Source: Christiangramia oceanisediminis
GTDB taxonomy: Bacteria > Bacteroidota > Bacteroidia > Flavobacteriales > Flavobacteriaceae
Reading direction: 5' to 3'
Length of the DNA stretch: 64,000 nucleotides
Assembly: GCF_022570735.2 (NCBI RefSeq)
Contig: NZ_JANCNS010000001.1
Coordinates: 558,001 to 622,000 of the forward strand
The notes beneath the pieces were generated by a model. The model saw nothing but the letters and a program-made list of their open reading frames with translations. It did not search any database and was not told the DNA's origin. A program made the position numbers and the translations under genes. This document shows, piece after piece, positions 44,123-52,373 of the stretch (the first letter of the stretch is position 1; each line of letters opens with the position of its first letter).

Positions 44123-45418
44123 TTAATTAAATAGGCTACTTTGCTCTGGAGCATATAAGCCAGGATTATTTGTAATTCTGTTTCGGATCTGTTTTGCCAT
44201 TTTAGAATGATCCGTTTTTTCAAATTTGTTTGGTCTGCCGGTTAACAGTTTTTGTTTTAGTGATTCAAATAGCTGTGGATCTTTTTTCCTGTAGAATTTT
44301 ATCCCTTTCGCAGTTAACCATTTATCGGTGTCTTTTTGCATAGAAATATCTAGACCGGTTACAGGGCATATTCTTTTAGGTGGATTAGTGCAATTTGATA
44401 CTATATTATTAGGCAATATTGCTTCATTTTCCTTTTGATCACCTCCCGGCAAAATCGCCTCATTTTTTACCCTTTGAGCACTCGGCAAAATTGCCACATT
44501 TTCTAACAGAAGGAGTTCGGTTAATTTTTTTTGGATGATATTATTTAGATCGGAATGAATATTATATCCGGTGCTATCCAGAATTTTGAGATATTGTTTT
44601 TTGTGGTAAGAAAATTTGTTTCTGTTTCGATCATGAATAAGGTTATACCAATGATGAGTATTTAGATATTTGAGTAATTTCCTTTGTTTTAATTCGCTAA
44701 TTTTTCGAGTTCTGGTTTCGGCTGTATGATCCAGAATTAAAACTTCCTGAAATTGCTTTTTTATTTCCTTAGAGAGTGTGAAATATGTTTCAGTTTTTAT
44801 AAGGTCTTCCAGTTTCTCAATCCCTAGTTTCTTGATGTATTGGGTTTTCCTGCTTTTTATTTCAAATCTGAAGGTATCGCGGGCCGTGTATTCTGGAAAT
44901 TGAATTCCTTTTGCGTAAGCCTTTATAATTTGGTACGTATTTATTCTACCGTTCTTCTTGGCCGTAAAACTCTTCTTGCTATGGGCTAAACCAGGATTAT
45001 CTGATTTGAATTCGTTCTTGTAGTGATAGGATATCCAGTTAATTAGATTTTCAATTGAAATAGGGGATTCTACATTTATTCCAAATTCAATATTAACAAT
45101 GTCTATAGCTGTGAAGTATCTTCGATTAATAATTTCCTGAAGTTCATTAAATACCTCAATACATTTCTGTACCGGAAAATCATTTGCATTGTGAATATTA
45201 TTATTGAAATAATAGTGAGGCCTAAATAGTATTTCCAGCCTACCGGAATAGAAGCAGAATAAAATACCTTTATACGTTTTTGATTCTTTAATTAGAATTG
45301 TTTCCTGATCAAAATGAGATAAAGATTCTTTCTTACTATACCAGATCAACTTATCATCATTGTATAAATTATCAATGATTTCAGGATTATTTGTTATGCC
45401 CTTTATGAAGTCAATCAC
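44123..45418 (-). CDS. candidate replication initiator (phage/plasmid II/X-like)
   Basis: A 431-residue protein. The middle part, RFEIKSRKTQYIKKLGIEKL near 180, resembles the R-x-E-x-K motif and following leucine-rich stretch of filamentous-phage gene II/X replication proteins. The early GRLEILFRPHYYF and FGINVESPI are consistent. A 12-residue repeat, N-x-AILP, occurs three times near 307-342 (44393-44500), then a PVTGLDISM element near 350. The start is GTG 45418; an in-frame stop (TAA) lies two codons upstream. The catalytic tyrosine cannot be placed by eye, so the function is provisional. Confidence 0.5.
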   Translation of the reverse strand: MIDFIKGITNNPEIIDNLYNDDKLIWYSKKESLSHFDQETILIKESKTYKGILFCFYSGRLEILFRPHYYFNNNIHNANDFPVQKCIEVFNELQEIINRRYFTAIDIVNIEFGINVESPISIENLINWISYHYKNEFKSDNPGLAHSKKSFTAKKNGRINTYQIIKAYAKGIQFPEYTARDTFRFEIKSRKTQYIKKLGIEKLEDLIKTETYFTLSKEIKKQFQEVLILDHTAETRTRKISELKQRKLLKYLNTHHWYNLIHDRNRNKFSYHKKQYLKILDSTGYNIHSDLNNIIQKKLTELLLLENVAILPSAQRVKNEAILPGGDQKENEAILPNNIVSNCTNPPKRICPVTGLDISMQKDTDKWLTAKGIKFYRKKDPQLFESLKQKLLTGRPNKFEKTDHSKMAKQIRNRITNNPGLYAPEQSSLFN

Positions 45419-45432
45419 TGGTTAAATTTTAG

Positions 45433-45502
45433 TATCTTTGGGATAGTTGTCATTCAACTGAATATTTGAACAGATTTAGAGCCGTTTATTCGGCTCTTTT
45501 TC
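45433..45502 (+). ncRNA. possible short RNA antisense to the rep leader
   Basis: On the plus strand a TATCTTTG box (45433-45440, equal to the asnS -7 box) is followed by about 55 bases with a small hairpin AGTTG/CAACT (45445-45459) and an intrinsic terminator AGAGCCG/CGGCTCT plus TTTTT (45478-45502). The whole lies in the 86-base gap upstream of the leftward rep gene, so it would be antisense to the rep leader, as in countertranscript copy-number control. A clear -33 box is not visible. Confidence 0.4.
45478..45502 (+). terminator. intrinsic terminator in the rep leader, plus strand
   Basis: Seven-base stem AGAGCCG (45478-45484) with CGGCTCT (45491-45497), loop TTTATT, then TTTTT. It points against the surrounding leftward genes, so it serves a plus-strand transcript. 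Confidence 0.65.
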
Positions 45503-45504
45503 GT

Positions 45505-45924
45505 TTAGAATAGTCTTGATATTAGTTTTCCTAGAATCTCCTTCTTATCGGTGTAATAATCAGAATAGGCATCTATATAGACCTTTTCCGCTTTATTAGA
45601 AAACCGAAATATTAATAGATCCTTTGGTTTGATTCTGCCATTTTCATGCTGAGGTATATCTCCAAAAAAGACAAAAGGTGTTTTTGTAGTTTTCAGGCCG
45701 GTAATACAATGGCTCCAGAAATGATCTAATCTACTTTTACCTTTTAGCCAGTATTGAACATTCTTTGCATTTGAAAATTTCCGGTCCCTGGAGATATTGA
45801 TCATCTCATAGAGCATATTTTCACCTCCAAAAACTCCTTGAAGCTCATAATGCCTAACATTATCAAACTTTCCGGGGTTTATGGCCTCGTAAATATGTCT
45901 GGATGGGAGAGGCAGGCACATCAT
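45505..45924 (-). CDS. hypothetical protein (139 aa) beside the replication gene
   Basis: A 139-residue protein that starts one base after the HTH gene ends, so it is translated with it. It contains FFGDIPQHENGRIKPKDLLIFRFSNK and a KSRLDHFWSHCITGL stretch, but no family that I know. Its position between the excisionase-like gene and the replication gene suggests a replication or excision accessory role; this is inference. Confidence 0.55.
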   Translation of the reverse strand: MMCLPLPSRHIYEAINPGKFDNVRHYELQGVFGGENMLYEMINISRDRKFSNAKNVQYWLKGKSRLDHFWSHCITGLKTTKTPFVFFGDIPQHENGRIKPKDLLIFRFSNKAEKVYIDAYSDYYTDKKEILGKLISRLF

Positions 45925-45925
45925 T

Positions 45926-46117
45926 CTAAATTTCGATTAGAGCCTCTTCTATTTGAGATCTTTTATAGTAAACTCTTCGGCCAAGGCCAAATTTCTTTAA
46001 TTTACCTGCTTTGGTGTATTCGTAAAGAGTACTATATGCAATTTTAAGCATCTGGCAAACTTCCTTTCTAGTCAGATATTCCTCAGTTTGCCCTTTTGAA
46101 GTGTTTTGTTCCGGCAT
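45926..46117 (-). CDS. excisionase-like helix-turn-helix protein
   Basis: A 63-residue MerR-like/excisionase-family DNA-binding protein with the motif EEYLTRKEVCQMLKIAYSTLYEYTKAGKLKKFGLGRRVYYKRSQIEEAL (helix, turn, helix and wing). Proteins of this size and form act as Xis directionality factors or as element regulators in Bacteroidota. It lies between the integrase block and the replication gene. The next gene starts immediately after it. Confidence 0.82.
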   Translation of the reverse strand: MPEQNTSKGQTEEYLTRKEVCQMLKIAYSTLYEYTKAGKLKKFGLGRRVYYKRSQIEEALIEI

Positions 46118-46187
46118 AACATCATTTTTAGTTATGCCTCAAAAGAATATTAGGTTTTTTCTAGGTTTTCCCTAAAAAGTATCTTCT

Positions 46188-47066
46188 TTATTCAGTTGAA
46201 TTCGTTTCAATCCCTAATTTATTTAATTTCATTCGTAATTTCTTAACCTCATTTTCATTTTTTAATGGATTGTTTTTCTGAATAACAGATGGATTTACAA
46301 TAGGATTAATATATGATTGAATGGTTCCACTTTTAACCCCGGTTATAAGACTTATGATACTTGCTAATTGATTTGTTGATATACCAAAAGGAGATTTATT
46401 CCTTATTGCATCAATTAACCCTAATTCATGCAAACAAATTATTTTCTCATTCCTCGAACTATCACTTAAATCAATTGGCTTTTCTTCTAAAATATTGTTT
46501 TTATTTAATCTACCTAACTCCGCCTTTATAGAAATATCATGTATGTCTATTGCATTTTTGAACTTCTGTATTATATCCTGAAATTTTGAGAATAAAGGTC
46601 CTTTATCAATTTGAATAAATAATTCGGCCTTAATAAATTCCTGCAGCTCATGAATCCATTTAATGAAGAATACTTTAATTTTATTTGCCAGATTTAGATC
46701 TTCAATATTCCTTATATCCATGTGTAACCTTGATAAAGAATCTAACTTATCGATAACCTCCTGATGCTTATTACCAATAGGCGTAATTAAGTATTCTTCC
46801 TTATTTCTCTGAAAAACAAAGACGTAATAATGTAATTTGAAAATCTTTGCTGCAATATTATTTACAGTCCAAAAGAAATCATGCGGACTATAATCCAAAT
46901 TTTCGAAATACGAATCCGTATCATATTTGAAATACTTTTTGAAATTTTTCAAATTCTCTTTCCAGTATATTGAATTAGGCAATCCATTCTTGTCCTTTTC
47001 TTCAACTATTAATTCAAATCTAGGTTCAATGCATTCATGATATAATTGAATATTACTTTCTTTCAT
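46188..47066 (-). CDS. hypothetical protein (292 aa) between integrase and HTH gene
   Basis: A helical protein of about 292 residues, starting at ATG 47066 (MKESNIQLYHECIEP), just below the integrase stop at 47077; an earlier in-frame start at 47114 would overlap the integrase. Near the C-terminus ISTNQLASIISLITGVKSGTIQSYINPIVNPSV looks like a helical DNA-associated segment seen in element proteins of Bacteroidota. I know of no function. It stands after the integrase in the same direction and is visibly AT-rich. Confidence 0.55.
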   Translation of the reverse strand: MKESNIQLYHECIEPRFELIVEEKDKNGLPNSIYWKENLKNFKKYFKYDTDSYFENLDYSPHDFFWTVNNIAAKIFKLHYYVFVFQRNKEEYLITPIGNKHQEVIDKLDSLSRLHMDIRNIEDLNLANKIKVFFIKWIHELQEFIKAELFIQIDKGPLFSKFQDIIQKFKNAIDIHDISIKAELGRLNKNNILEEKPIDLSDSSRNEKIICLHELGLIDAIRNKSPFGISTNQLASIISLITGVKSGTIQSYINPIVNPSVIQKNNPLKNENEVKKLRMKLNKLGIETNSTE

Positions 47067-47076
47067 TCGAGTAAGA

Positions 47077-48384
47077 TTAAGAATTAGCAGCCTTTTTTTC
47101 GTTATGTACAACATTCATTTTAGGATCTTTTAAATGTTGCTGTTTGGCATAGAAATCAGCTATTTGCTGAGCATAATCGAAGGAATTTTTACCAATGTAG
47201 CCATAGAATTGTTTTTCAGTAGAATGAGCTGTTATTTGCATAATTAGTGGAGTAGGTAAAATTCCATATTGATTAGTTGCAAAACTTCTTCTACAGATAT
47301 GACTTGTAACTAACTCCCACTTTTTATATTCATCGACTTTTTTCCTTTTAGTGTCAGGATCTATTTTTTGTCCTGTTACAACCTCATTTATTTCAGCAAT
47401 TTTACATACCTCTTTAATATAATCATTGAACCTTTGAAGTGAAATTTTGTGAGGTAAGCCATCTTTTATAATATCTTCAACTTCCGGTAAAACGGGAATA
47501 GTAACGTTTTTGCCTGTTTTCTGTTGTTCAAGTTCAATTACCTTTAAACCATTTCTTACAACAAAATTTTTATCAGTGATATTTAAAATATCATTGCCTC
47601 TTTGACCAATACCACAACCTAACAGCAACCATTTTTTTGCATTCTCAAGATAGGAGTGATTGAATGTTTTATTCTTTATCTTTTTCAGTTCCTGGGGAGT
47701 TAAATAAATAACGTACTCATTCTTAACTTTAAAACCAGAAACCTTAATTAACTGTTTATGAACCTCAACATCATTTATTTCAGCATCCCTACAAATTGTT
47801 TTTAAATTCCCGAGCATTCGGCCAGTGTAACCTTTAGAATAACCTCTGATTTCTATCATCCATTTCATAAATTTATTTTTAAATGGAATATTGATGTTTT
47901 TTATCAGTAAGTTTTCACCTGTATAAATCTCGTATTCAGTTATTATTCTTTTTAAGGATTTATAATCATTGATCCGGCTTTTACTTAATCCTACCCCTCC
48001 TTTAGAATTCGTCTTGAATTTTGCAATGGTTAAAAATTCATCAATATAGGCCGTCACAATGTTTAAATTTTTCTCTTCTTCATCCGACTGTTTAAACTTT
48101 TCGTTTATCTTTTTTTTTAACCATTTAGAATCAATAATAACCCCGTCCGGATAATCTTTGTCATATTGTTCTAAAACAAACTCTTTTAATTTATTTAAAT
48201 CCTTTTTTAGTTTCTTATTACCGGCCGTGTTCGTCTTCGGCAACCCTGTTTTCTTGCTCCAATTATCAGAAGAAATGGAGAGGCCCGTTTTTCGTTTAGG
48301 GGTATTACCTCTGGATAGGGATAATCTTAGATAGATCTGCCTGGGATCGGTATTCCCTTGAAGTAGAAATTTAATAGTTGCCAT
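47077..48384 (-). CDS. tyrosine recombinase/phage integrase
   Basis: A 435-residue site-specific recombinase from ATG 48384 (MATIKFLLQ). It has the Bacteroidota N-terminal arm-binding domain (about 1-90), a SAM-like core-binding domain (about 100-200) and a catalytic domain. Catalytic residues appear as GIGQRGNDI (Arg), QKTGKNVTIP (Lys), SHICRRSFA (His, Arg), TAHST (His) and FYGYIGK (Tyr). It lies next to the right attachment site, reading inward, with a palindrome directly upstream. It most likely integrates the element into tRNA-Leu. Confidence 0.93.
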   Translation of the reverse strand: MATIKFLLQGNTDPRQIYLRLSLSRGNTPKRKTGLSISSDNWSKKTGLPKTNTAGNKKLKKDLNKLKEFVLEQYDKDYPDGVIIDSKWLKKKINEKFKQSDEEEKNLNIVTAYIDEFLTIAKFKTNSKGGVGLSKSRINDYKSLKRIITEYEIYTGENLLIKNINIPFKNKFMKWMIEIRGYSKGYTGRMLGNLKTICRDAEINDVEVHKQLIKVSGFKVKNEYVIYLTPQELKKIKNKTFNHSYLENAKKWLLLGCGIGQRGNDILNITDKNFVVRNGLKVIELEQQKTGKNVTIPVLPEVEDIIKDGLPHKISLQRFNDYIKEVCKIAEINEVVTGQKIDPDTKRKKVDEYKKWELVTSHICRRSFATNQYGILPTPLIMQITAHSTEKQFYGYIGKNSFDYAQQIADFYAKQQHLKDPKMNVVHNEKKAANS

Positions 48385-48390
48385 AAAAAA

Positions 48391-48410
48391 ATATTTGAAC
48401 ATTCAAATAT
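48391..48410. promoter_or_regulatory. palindrome upstream of the integrase start
   Basis: ATATTTGAA-CA-TTCAAATAT, a perfect 9-bp inverted repeat 7 bases upstream of the integrase ATG. A half-site (ATATTTGAAC) recurs at 45462-45471 in the rep leader. It is probably an operator used by an element regulator. Confidence 0.5.
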
Positions 48411-48418
48411 AAACAATT

Positions 48419-48436
48419 AGACAACATTTAGACAAC
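48419..48436 (+). repeat. integrase arm-type site, right copy
   Basis: AGACAACATTTAGACAAC, identical to 35405-35422 and in the same orientation, 152 bases inside the right core. Both copies lie in element DNA. Confidence 0.65.
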
Positions 48437-48587
48437 CAAAGTCGAATTTTATAAAACCTTATCGAATCTCACCGATATATTTTAAAACTCTATTTTATTA
48501 ATCATTACGGTATGGTAAAGACGGATTAAGCATTTTTCATCAATAAAATCAAGGATAAAATTTTTATAGTAAATTAGAGGGTTTCAC

Positions 48588-48604
48588 TCCTTTCGCCCGC
48601 ACAG
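48588..48604 (+). other. attR core
   Basis: TCCTTTCGCCCGCACAG, identical to 35331-35347. The tRNA fragment to its left ends at TTTCAC, unlike the tRNA, so only the core is duplicated. Confidence 0.85.
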
Positions 48605-48611
48605 CAAGAGA

Positions 48612-48640
48612 AAGCCGACTTTTACGAGTCGGCTTTTTTG
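48612..48640 (+). terminator. original terminator of tRNA-Leu
   Basis: AAGCCGACT (48612-48620) with AGTCGGCTT (48627-48635), loop TTTACG, then a T run. It lies just outside attR, so it is the terminator that followed the tRNA before insertion. Confidence 0.85.
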
Positions 48641-48794
48641 TTTTTCATATCATCCTGATTCAAAAACTAGGGTTTTCCCTTAAATTCTTTCCACTAATTT
48701 AATGCTACTTTTAGGCTAAACTCTTAGGCTTTTTAGTTCCCCCGGCATCTACTAGTTTTTCAGAAATAACCAATCTTTTTTTATAACTAACGCA

Positions 48795-49718
48795 ATGAAA
48801 AATTTTCAACTATCAGTTGTGGTTTTCATTTTCGGATTACTGTGTTTTAGCTGCAGCGATGAAAAGGAAACTATACTTTTCGCCGAAGATGAAGAACTAG
48901 TCAATCTTTCTCTCAATATCGATATCCTGGGACTATCAGAAAATAATTCCAGTAGGCAACAAATTGAAGACTTTCCGATCTGTATTCCCGCAACACCCTA
49001 TTATATTGAGATTATTATGATGCAGGCTGGCAGGGAGGTGGTTGGAACCTCTGATGCTCCATTTCGGATAGATCTTGCACCTAACCAGATGTTCACCAGG
49101 TATGTTCCAGAAATGGCACTTCCGGCAGGGGATTATTACCTCGATCATTGCGCAGTCTTCACTGAAGACGGCACTTTGATGTGCCTTGCTCCAAGGTTCG
49201 ACAGTCCTATGGGTAGAATGTCTGCTGCACCGATGCCTATGAGCATCAATCTTGTCGCAGGTAGTAAGCCATTTCCCGATGTACCCGTCTTGTGTTTCGA
49301 TGACAGGGATGTGAATGAATTCGGTTACCAGTTCTTTGATATCCAACCAACTTTAATTCGGAATTTTTGCTTTTTTGCCAATTATTGTTCCGATAGTGGA
49401 CGGCATTATCCGGCCAGGTATGAACTGGATATTTCGGTGGAAGGCGTTTCAGTATATCGCGATATCATTAGCACTAACGGTGAGGAGAACGGAGAATATT
49501 ATGCCGATCCTGTTTGCGTGGATCTGCCTATCATCCTGGATTATGAAGAGGATGAAAAATACATCGACTATACTCTTAGGCTGCTCGAATGGGAAGGAGT
49601 CTACGAGGTGGATGAAGAAATGGTGTTTAACGGAAGTCTAAGTCGCGCAGATATCAATGAAAAATTATCTGGGGATAATATTGAATATGAACACATTTTC
49701 TTTAATTGCCAGGATTAA
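48795..49718 (+). CDS. lipoprotein of unknown function (307 aa)
   Basis: A 307-residue lipoprotein: lipobox LCFSC at about 16-20 (MKNFQLSVVVFIFGLLCFSC). The mature part looks like a beta-rich extracellular domain with scattered Cys (for example PICIPATPYYIEIIMMQAG, then YLDHCAVF). No family is recognised with certainty. It is flanked by the original tRNA terminator upstream and a very similar hairpin downstream, so it forms its own transcription unit. Confidence 0.75.
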   Translation: MKNFQLSVVVFIFGLLCFSCSDEKETILFAEDEELVNLSLNIDILGLSENNSSRQQIEDFPICIPATPYYIEIIMMQAGREVVGTSDAPFRIDLAPNQMFTRYVPEMALPAGDYYLDHCAVFTEDGTLMCLAPRFDSPMGRMSAAPMPMSINLVAGSKPFPDVPVLCFDDRDVNEFGYQFFDIQPTLIRNFCFFANYCSDSGRHYPARYELDISVEGVSVYRDIISTNGEENGEYYADPVCVDLPIILDYEEDEKYIDYTLRLLEWEGVYEVDEEMVFNGSLSRADINEKLSGDNIEYEHIFFNCQD

Positions 49719-49741
49719 AAAGAATACTAAACACGATTTGC

Positions 49742-49769
49742 AAACCGACTCTTATCAGTCGGTTTTTTT
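49742..49769 (+). terminator. intrinsic terminator after the lipoprotein gene
   Basis: AAACCGACT (49742-49750) with AGTCGGTTT (49757-49765), loop CTTATC, then a T run. Nearly the same stem as at 48612 and 52374. Confidence 0.85.
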
Positions 49770-49885
49770 GTTTTACAAACTTCCTGACCAATCCCTTTCA
49801 TCCATGACTTCCGTCATATTACGATCTATGTAAAGCACGTAACTTTATTAGTGTAGTAGGGCATATGCTCATAAATTTCAGGATC

Positions 49886-50626
49886 ATGAAAGCCAAGAAG
49901 TATCCAAAAGCCGATCTTAACAATTATCGAATGATATTTTTCCAGGTAGGTTTGATCATCAGTTTAGGGATCACCTATATCGGCATCCAATGGTCGTCAG
50001 ACAGTTCAGCAGTTCTTGGAGAACAGGAGTTGAACATCAATATGATCGATACCGAAACACCTCCTGTCACCGAGATGAAAATGCAGGAATTACCTCCCCC
50101 TCCTCCCCCGGTTGTTCCTGAGATCATCGAGGTGATCGAAGATGAACTGGAAGTAGAAGAAACCATCATGGAATCTACTGAAACAAGTCTCGATGAAGCC
50201 ATGACCAAGGTCATAAAGGTTGAAGCCATCAAGGAAGAAAAAATGGAAGAAAGCATTGAAGAGGTCCCATTCGTTTTGATCGCTAATGTACCAGTTTATC
50301 CGGGTTGTGAAGTCTATGAAGACAATGCGTCCAGAAAACAATGCTTGTCAAACAAAATCCAGGAGATCGTCAAGGATAATTTCAACACTAACCTGGGAGC
50401 AGATCTTGGCTTGAAGGGAATCAACCGGGTGTTCGTGGTGTTTACTATAGATCATATGGGAAAAGTAACTAATATAAGGACCAGAGGCCCACATGAAGAC
50501 CTTGAAAAAGAAGCTATGAGAGTGATTCAGTTGATCTCCGATATGATCCCAGGATATCAGCGTAATAAACCGGTCAAGGTAACCTATAACCTTCCTATTA
50601 CTTTTGAGGTAAGACCAGGTTCATAG
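49886..50626 (+). CDS. tonB: energy transducer TonB
   Basis: A 246-residue TonB protein. A short cytoplasmic N-terminus is followed by one helix (about 18-36, MIFFQVGLIISLGITYIGI), a proline-rich spacer (LPPPPPPVVP near 70), an acidic spacer, and a TonB C-terminal domain (about 135-246) with VYPGCEVYEDN, CLSNKIQEIV, INRVFVVFTID and a closing NLPITFEV. The start is placed at ATG 49886; an in-frame ATG seven codons upstream is less likely. Works with ExbB/ExbD, encoded far away at 6790-9164. The domain resembles that of the BlaR1 fusion at 14532. Confidence 0.9.
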   Translation: MKAKKYPKADLNNYRMIFFQVGLIISLGITYIGIQWSSDSSAVLGEQELNINMIDTETPPVTEMKMQELPPPPPPVVPEIIEVIEDELEVEETIMESTETSLDEAMTKVIKVEAIKEEKMEESIEEVPFVLIANVPVYPGCEVYEDNASRKQCLSNKIQEIVKDNFNTNLGADLGLKGINRVFVVFTIDHMGKVTNIRTRGPHEDLEKEAMRVIQLISDMIPGYQRNKPVKVTYNLPITFEVRPGS

Positions 50627-50735
50627 CAACTGATCCCCGTAATTTGAAAAATCCGGTACAACTGACTGGATTTTTCTTTAATAGCCCGGCATGTAGTATT
50701 AAAAATGATAATTTTAATGATCTAAATGTTAGATC

Positions 50736-52364
50736 ATGAACACTTCGTTGTTTTGCAGGAATTACAGCTGTATCACTTTACTTATTCTTCTTTTGACCGG
50801 CTCCACTTTTTTCGCACAGGATCGAAAATTGCCGAATGTGGTCTTTATCCTGGCTGATGATGTAGGTTATGCCGACCTGGGTGTTTATGGCGGAAAAGTG
50901 CCTACTCCCAATATTGACAGCCTGGCAAGGTCGGGTATGAGGTTTACCGATGCTCATTCCCCTGCAGCTCTTTGTGCTCCTTCCCGCTTCAGCTTGCTAA
51001 CAGGAAGTTATCCTTATAGGAATGGACGACCCGGAGGCTCCTGGGATATAAACAACAGTTCAGGATTTAGTGCCAACGGAAACCGAACCAAAGCAGGAAG
51101 ACATATCACCGTGGGAGAGATCATGCAAAATGCTGGATATAAAACAGCTTTTTTTGGGAAGATGCACCTGGGAGGAACTGTCTATGACACCCTCGGAAAT
51201 GTGATCACGCAGAAAAATAAGATCAATGCCATGGATTATAGCCGCGGTGTGGAAGATGCCCTGAACGAGCATGGTTTTGATTACTGGCTGGGTTTGCTTA
51301 GCGGAATTCAGCACGAACCCTACGCTTATTTCGAAAATGGGAAATACAAACCAGTAGATCCTAAAAACCCGGCAACTAACGAAAGTACCAGGCTGCTGAC
51401 AAACGGCTTTTATAAGGTAAGCGGCAACGGCCTTTCAGAGATCGTGGAAGCAGATAGAGTTCCGGCAAGAGGCGATGAGGATTATGATTCCAGCCAGGCC
51501 GGGATCATATTATCAACAGCAGCGGTAAATTTTATCGATAAGCATGTAGCCGAAAATGAAAAAGAAAAGCCATTTTTATTGTATTATTCATCACAGGCAA
51601 TACATGTTCCGCATTCTCCTCCATTTGATTTTGACGGGGATCCTGAAACCATAGACGAACAGGTCTATGGAAAAACCGGAGCGATGACCTCAGACGTTTT
51701 ATATGAATTAGACCTTCAGGTTGGTAAGATCATGGATAAGCTAAAGGAAGAGGGAATACTTGAAAATACCCTTATCATCTTTACCAGCGACAATGGTGCT
51801 TTATGGCCAAGGATAACTCACTATGGTGATCCAGGACATGATAACAATGGCCCGTTTAGAGATTACAAGGCTTCGATCTATGAAGGAGGTCATCGTGTTC
51901 CCTTCATCGCAAGATGGGGAGATGGAACCAAAGAAGGATCGATCATTAAACCAGGGACTATTTCAGATCAAACCATCATGGGACACGACTGGGTGGCCAC
52001 CATGTACAAATTGACCAGGCAAAACATGCAGGAAGACCAGGCCAAAGATAGTTCTTCCCTGATGCCGATACTTACCGGAAAGCAGCCTGAAGATGAACCG
52101 CTGCATGAATTCGTGTTGTACCAGGCTGGTTTTGCCAGGGACGGGGCGATTAGAGAAGGTGATCTGGTACTAATGGTAGATAGGAATAATGAAGCGACAG
52201 AACTTTATGATCTTTCTAAAGACCTGGGGCAGGAAAGGAATTTGATCAAACAACCCGAGTTTAAGGAAACCATTCAGCGGTTAAAGGCTAAGTTCCTTAA
52301 ATACAACGATCACAATAACGATACGGTAGAACCAAGGACAACAAAGGCTTATCGCGTCCAGTAG
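50736..52364 (+). CDS. exported S1-family sulfatase
   Basis: A 542-residue sulfatase with a signal peptide (about 1-28). The formylglycine signature is CAPSR near residue 80, within PAALCAPSRFSLLTGSYPYRNG, preceded by NVVFILADDVGYADLGVYGG (metal site DD). The C-terminal part has GHDWVATMYKL and the usual ELYDLSKD ending. It presumably hydrolyses sulfate esters of a polysaccharide or glycan outside the cytoplasm. No SusC/SusD or glycoside hydrolase is nearby, so it is not part of a visible polysaccharide utilisation locus. Confidence 0.92.
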   Translation: MNTSLFCRNYSCITLLILLLTGSTFFAQDRKLPNVVFILADDVGYADLGVYGGKVPTPNIDSLARSGMRFTDAHSPAALCAPSRFSLLTGSYPYRNGRPGGSWDINNSSGFSANGNRTKAGRHITVGEIMQNAGYKTAFFGKMHLGGTVYDTLGNVITQKNKINAMDYSRGVEDALNEHGFDYWLGLLSGIQHEPYAYFENGKYKPVDPKNPATNESTRLLTNGFYKVSGNGLSEIVEADRVPARGDEDYDSSQAGIILSTAAVNFIDKHVAENEKEKPFLLYYSSQAIHVPHSPPFDFDGDPETIDEQVYGKTGAMTSDVLYELDLQVGKIMDKLKEEGILENTLIIFTSDNGALWPRITHYGDPGHDNNGPFRDYKASIYEGGHRVPFIARWGDGTKEGSIIKPGTISDQTIMGHDWVATMYKLTRQNMQEDQAKDSSSLMPILTGKQPEDEPLHEFVLYQAGFARDGAIREGDLVLMVDRNNEATELYDLSKDLGQERNLIKQPEFKETIQRLKAKFLKYNDHNNDTVEPRTTKAYRVQ

Positions 52365-52373
52365 ATACAAATA

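Larger units (their letters stand above)
35331..48604. mobile_element. tRNA-Leu-integrated element, about 13.3 kb
   Basis: Bounded by a 17-bp direct duplication of the tRNA 3' end (TCCTTTCGCCCGCACAG at 35331-35347 and 48588-48604). Inside are a tyrosine integrase next to the right end, an excisionase-like HTH protein, a candidate filamentous-phage-type (II/X) replication initiator, a small terminase-like protein, a tail-associated protein, a 998-residue tape-measure protein and two lipoproteins. All genes except one read leftwards. The sequence is visibly AT-richer than its flanks. No large terminase, portal, capsid, lysis or conjugation gene is seen, so its class is open: phage satellite, tail-bearing phage relative, or remnant of a prophage. 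Confidence 0.85.

Noticed and set aside
35331-48604. Integrative and conjugative element
   Set aside because: No relaxase, coupling protein or transfer (tra/mob) genes can be seen.
35331-48604. Filamentous (inovirus) prophage, on account of the II/X-like Rep
   Set aside because: No Zot-like ATPase or small coat protein is seen, and a tape-measure gene is present, which inoviruses do not have.
50736-52364. Polysaccharide utilisation locus
   Set aside because: The sulfatase has no SusC/SusD or glycoside hydrolase neighbours in the window.
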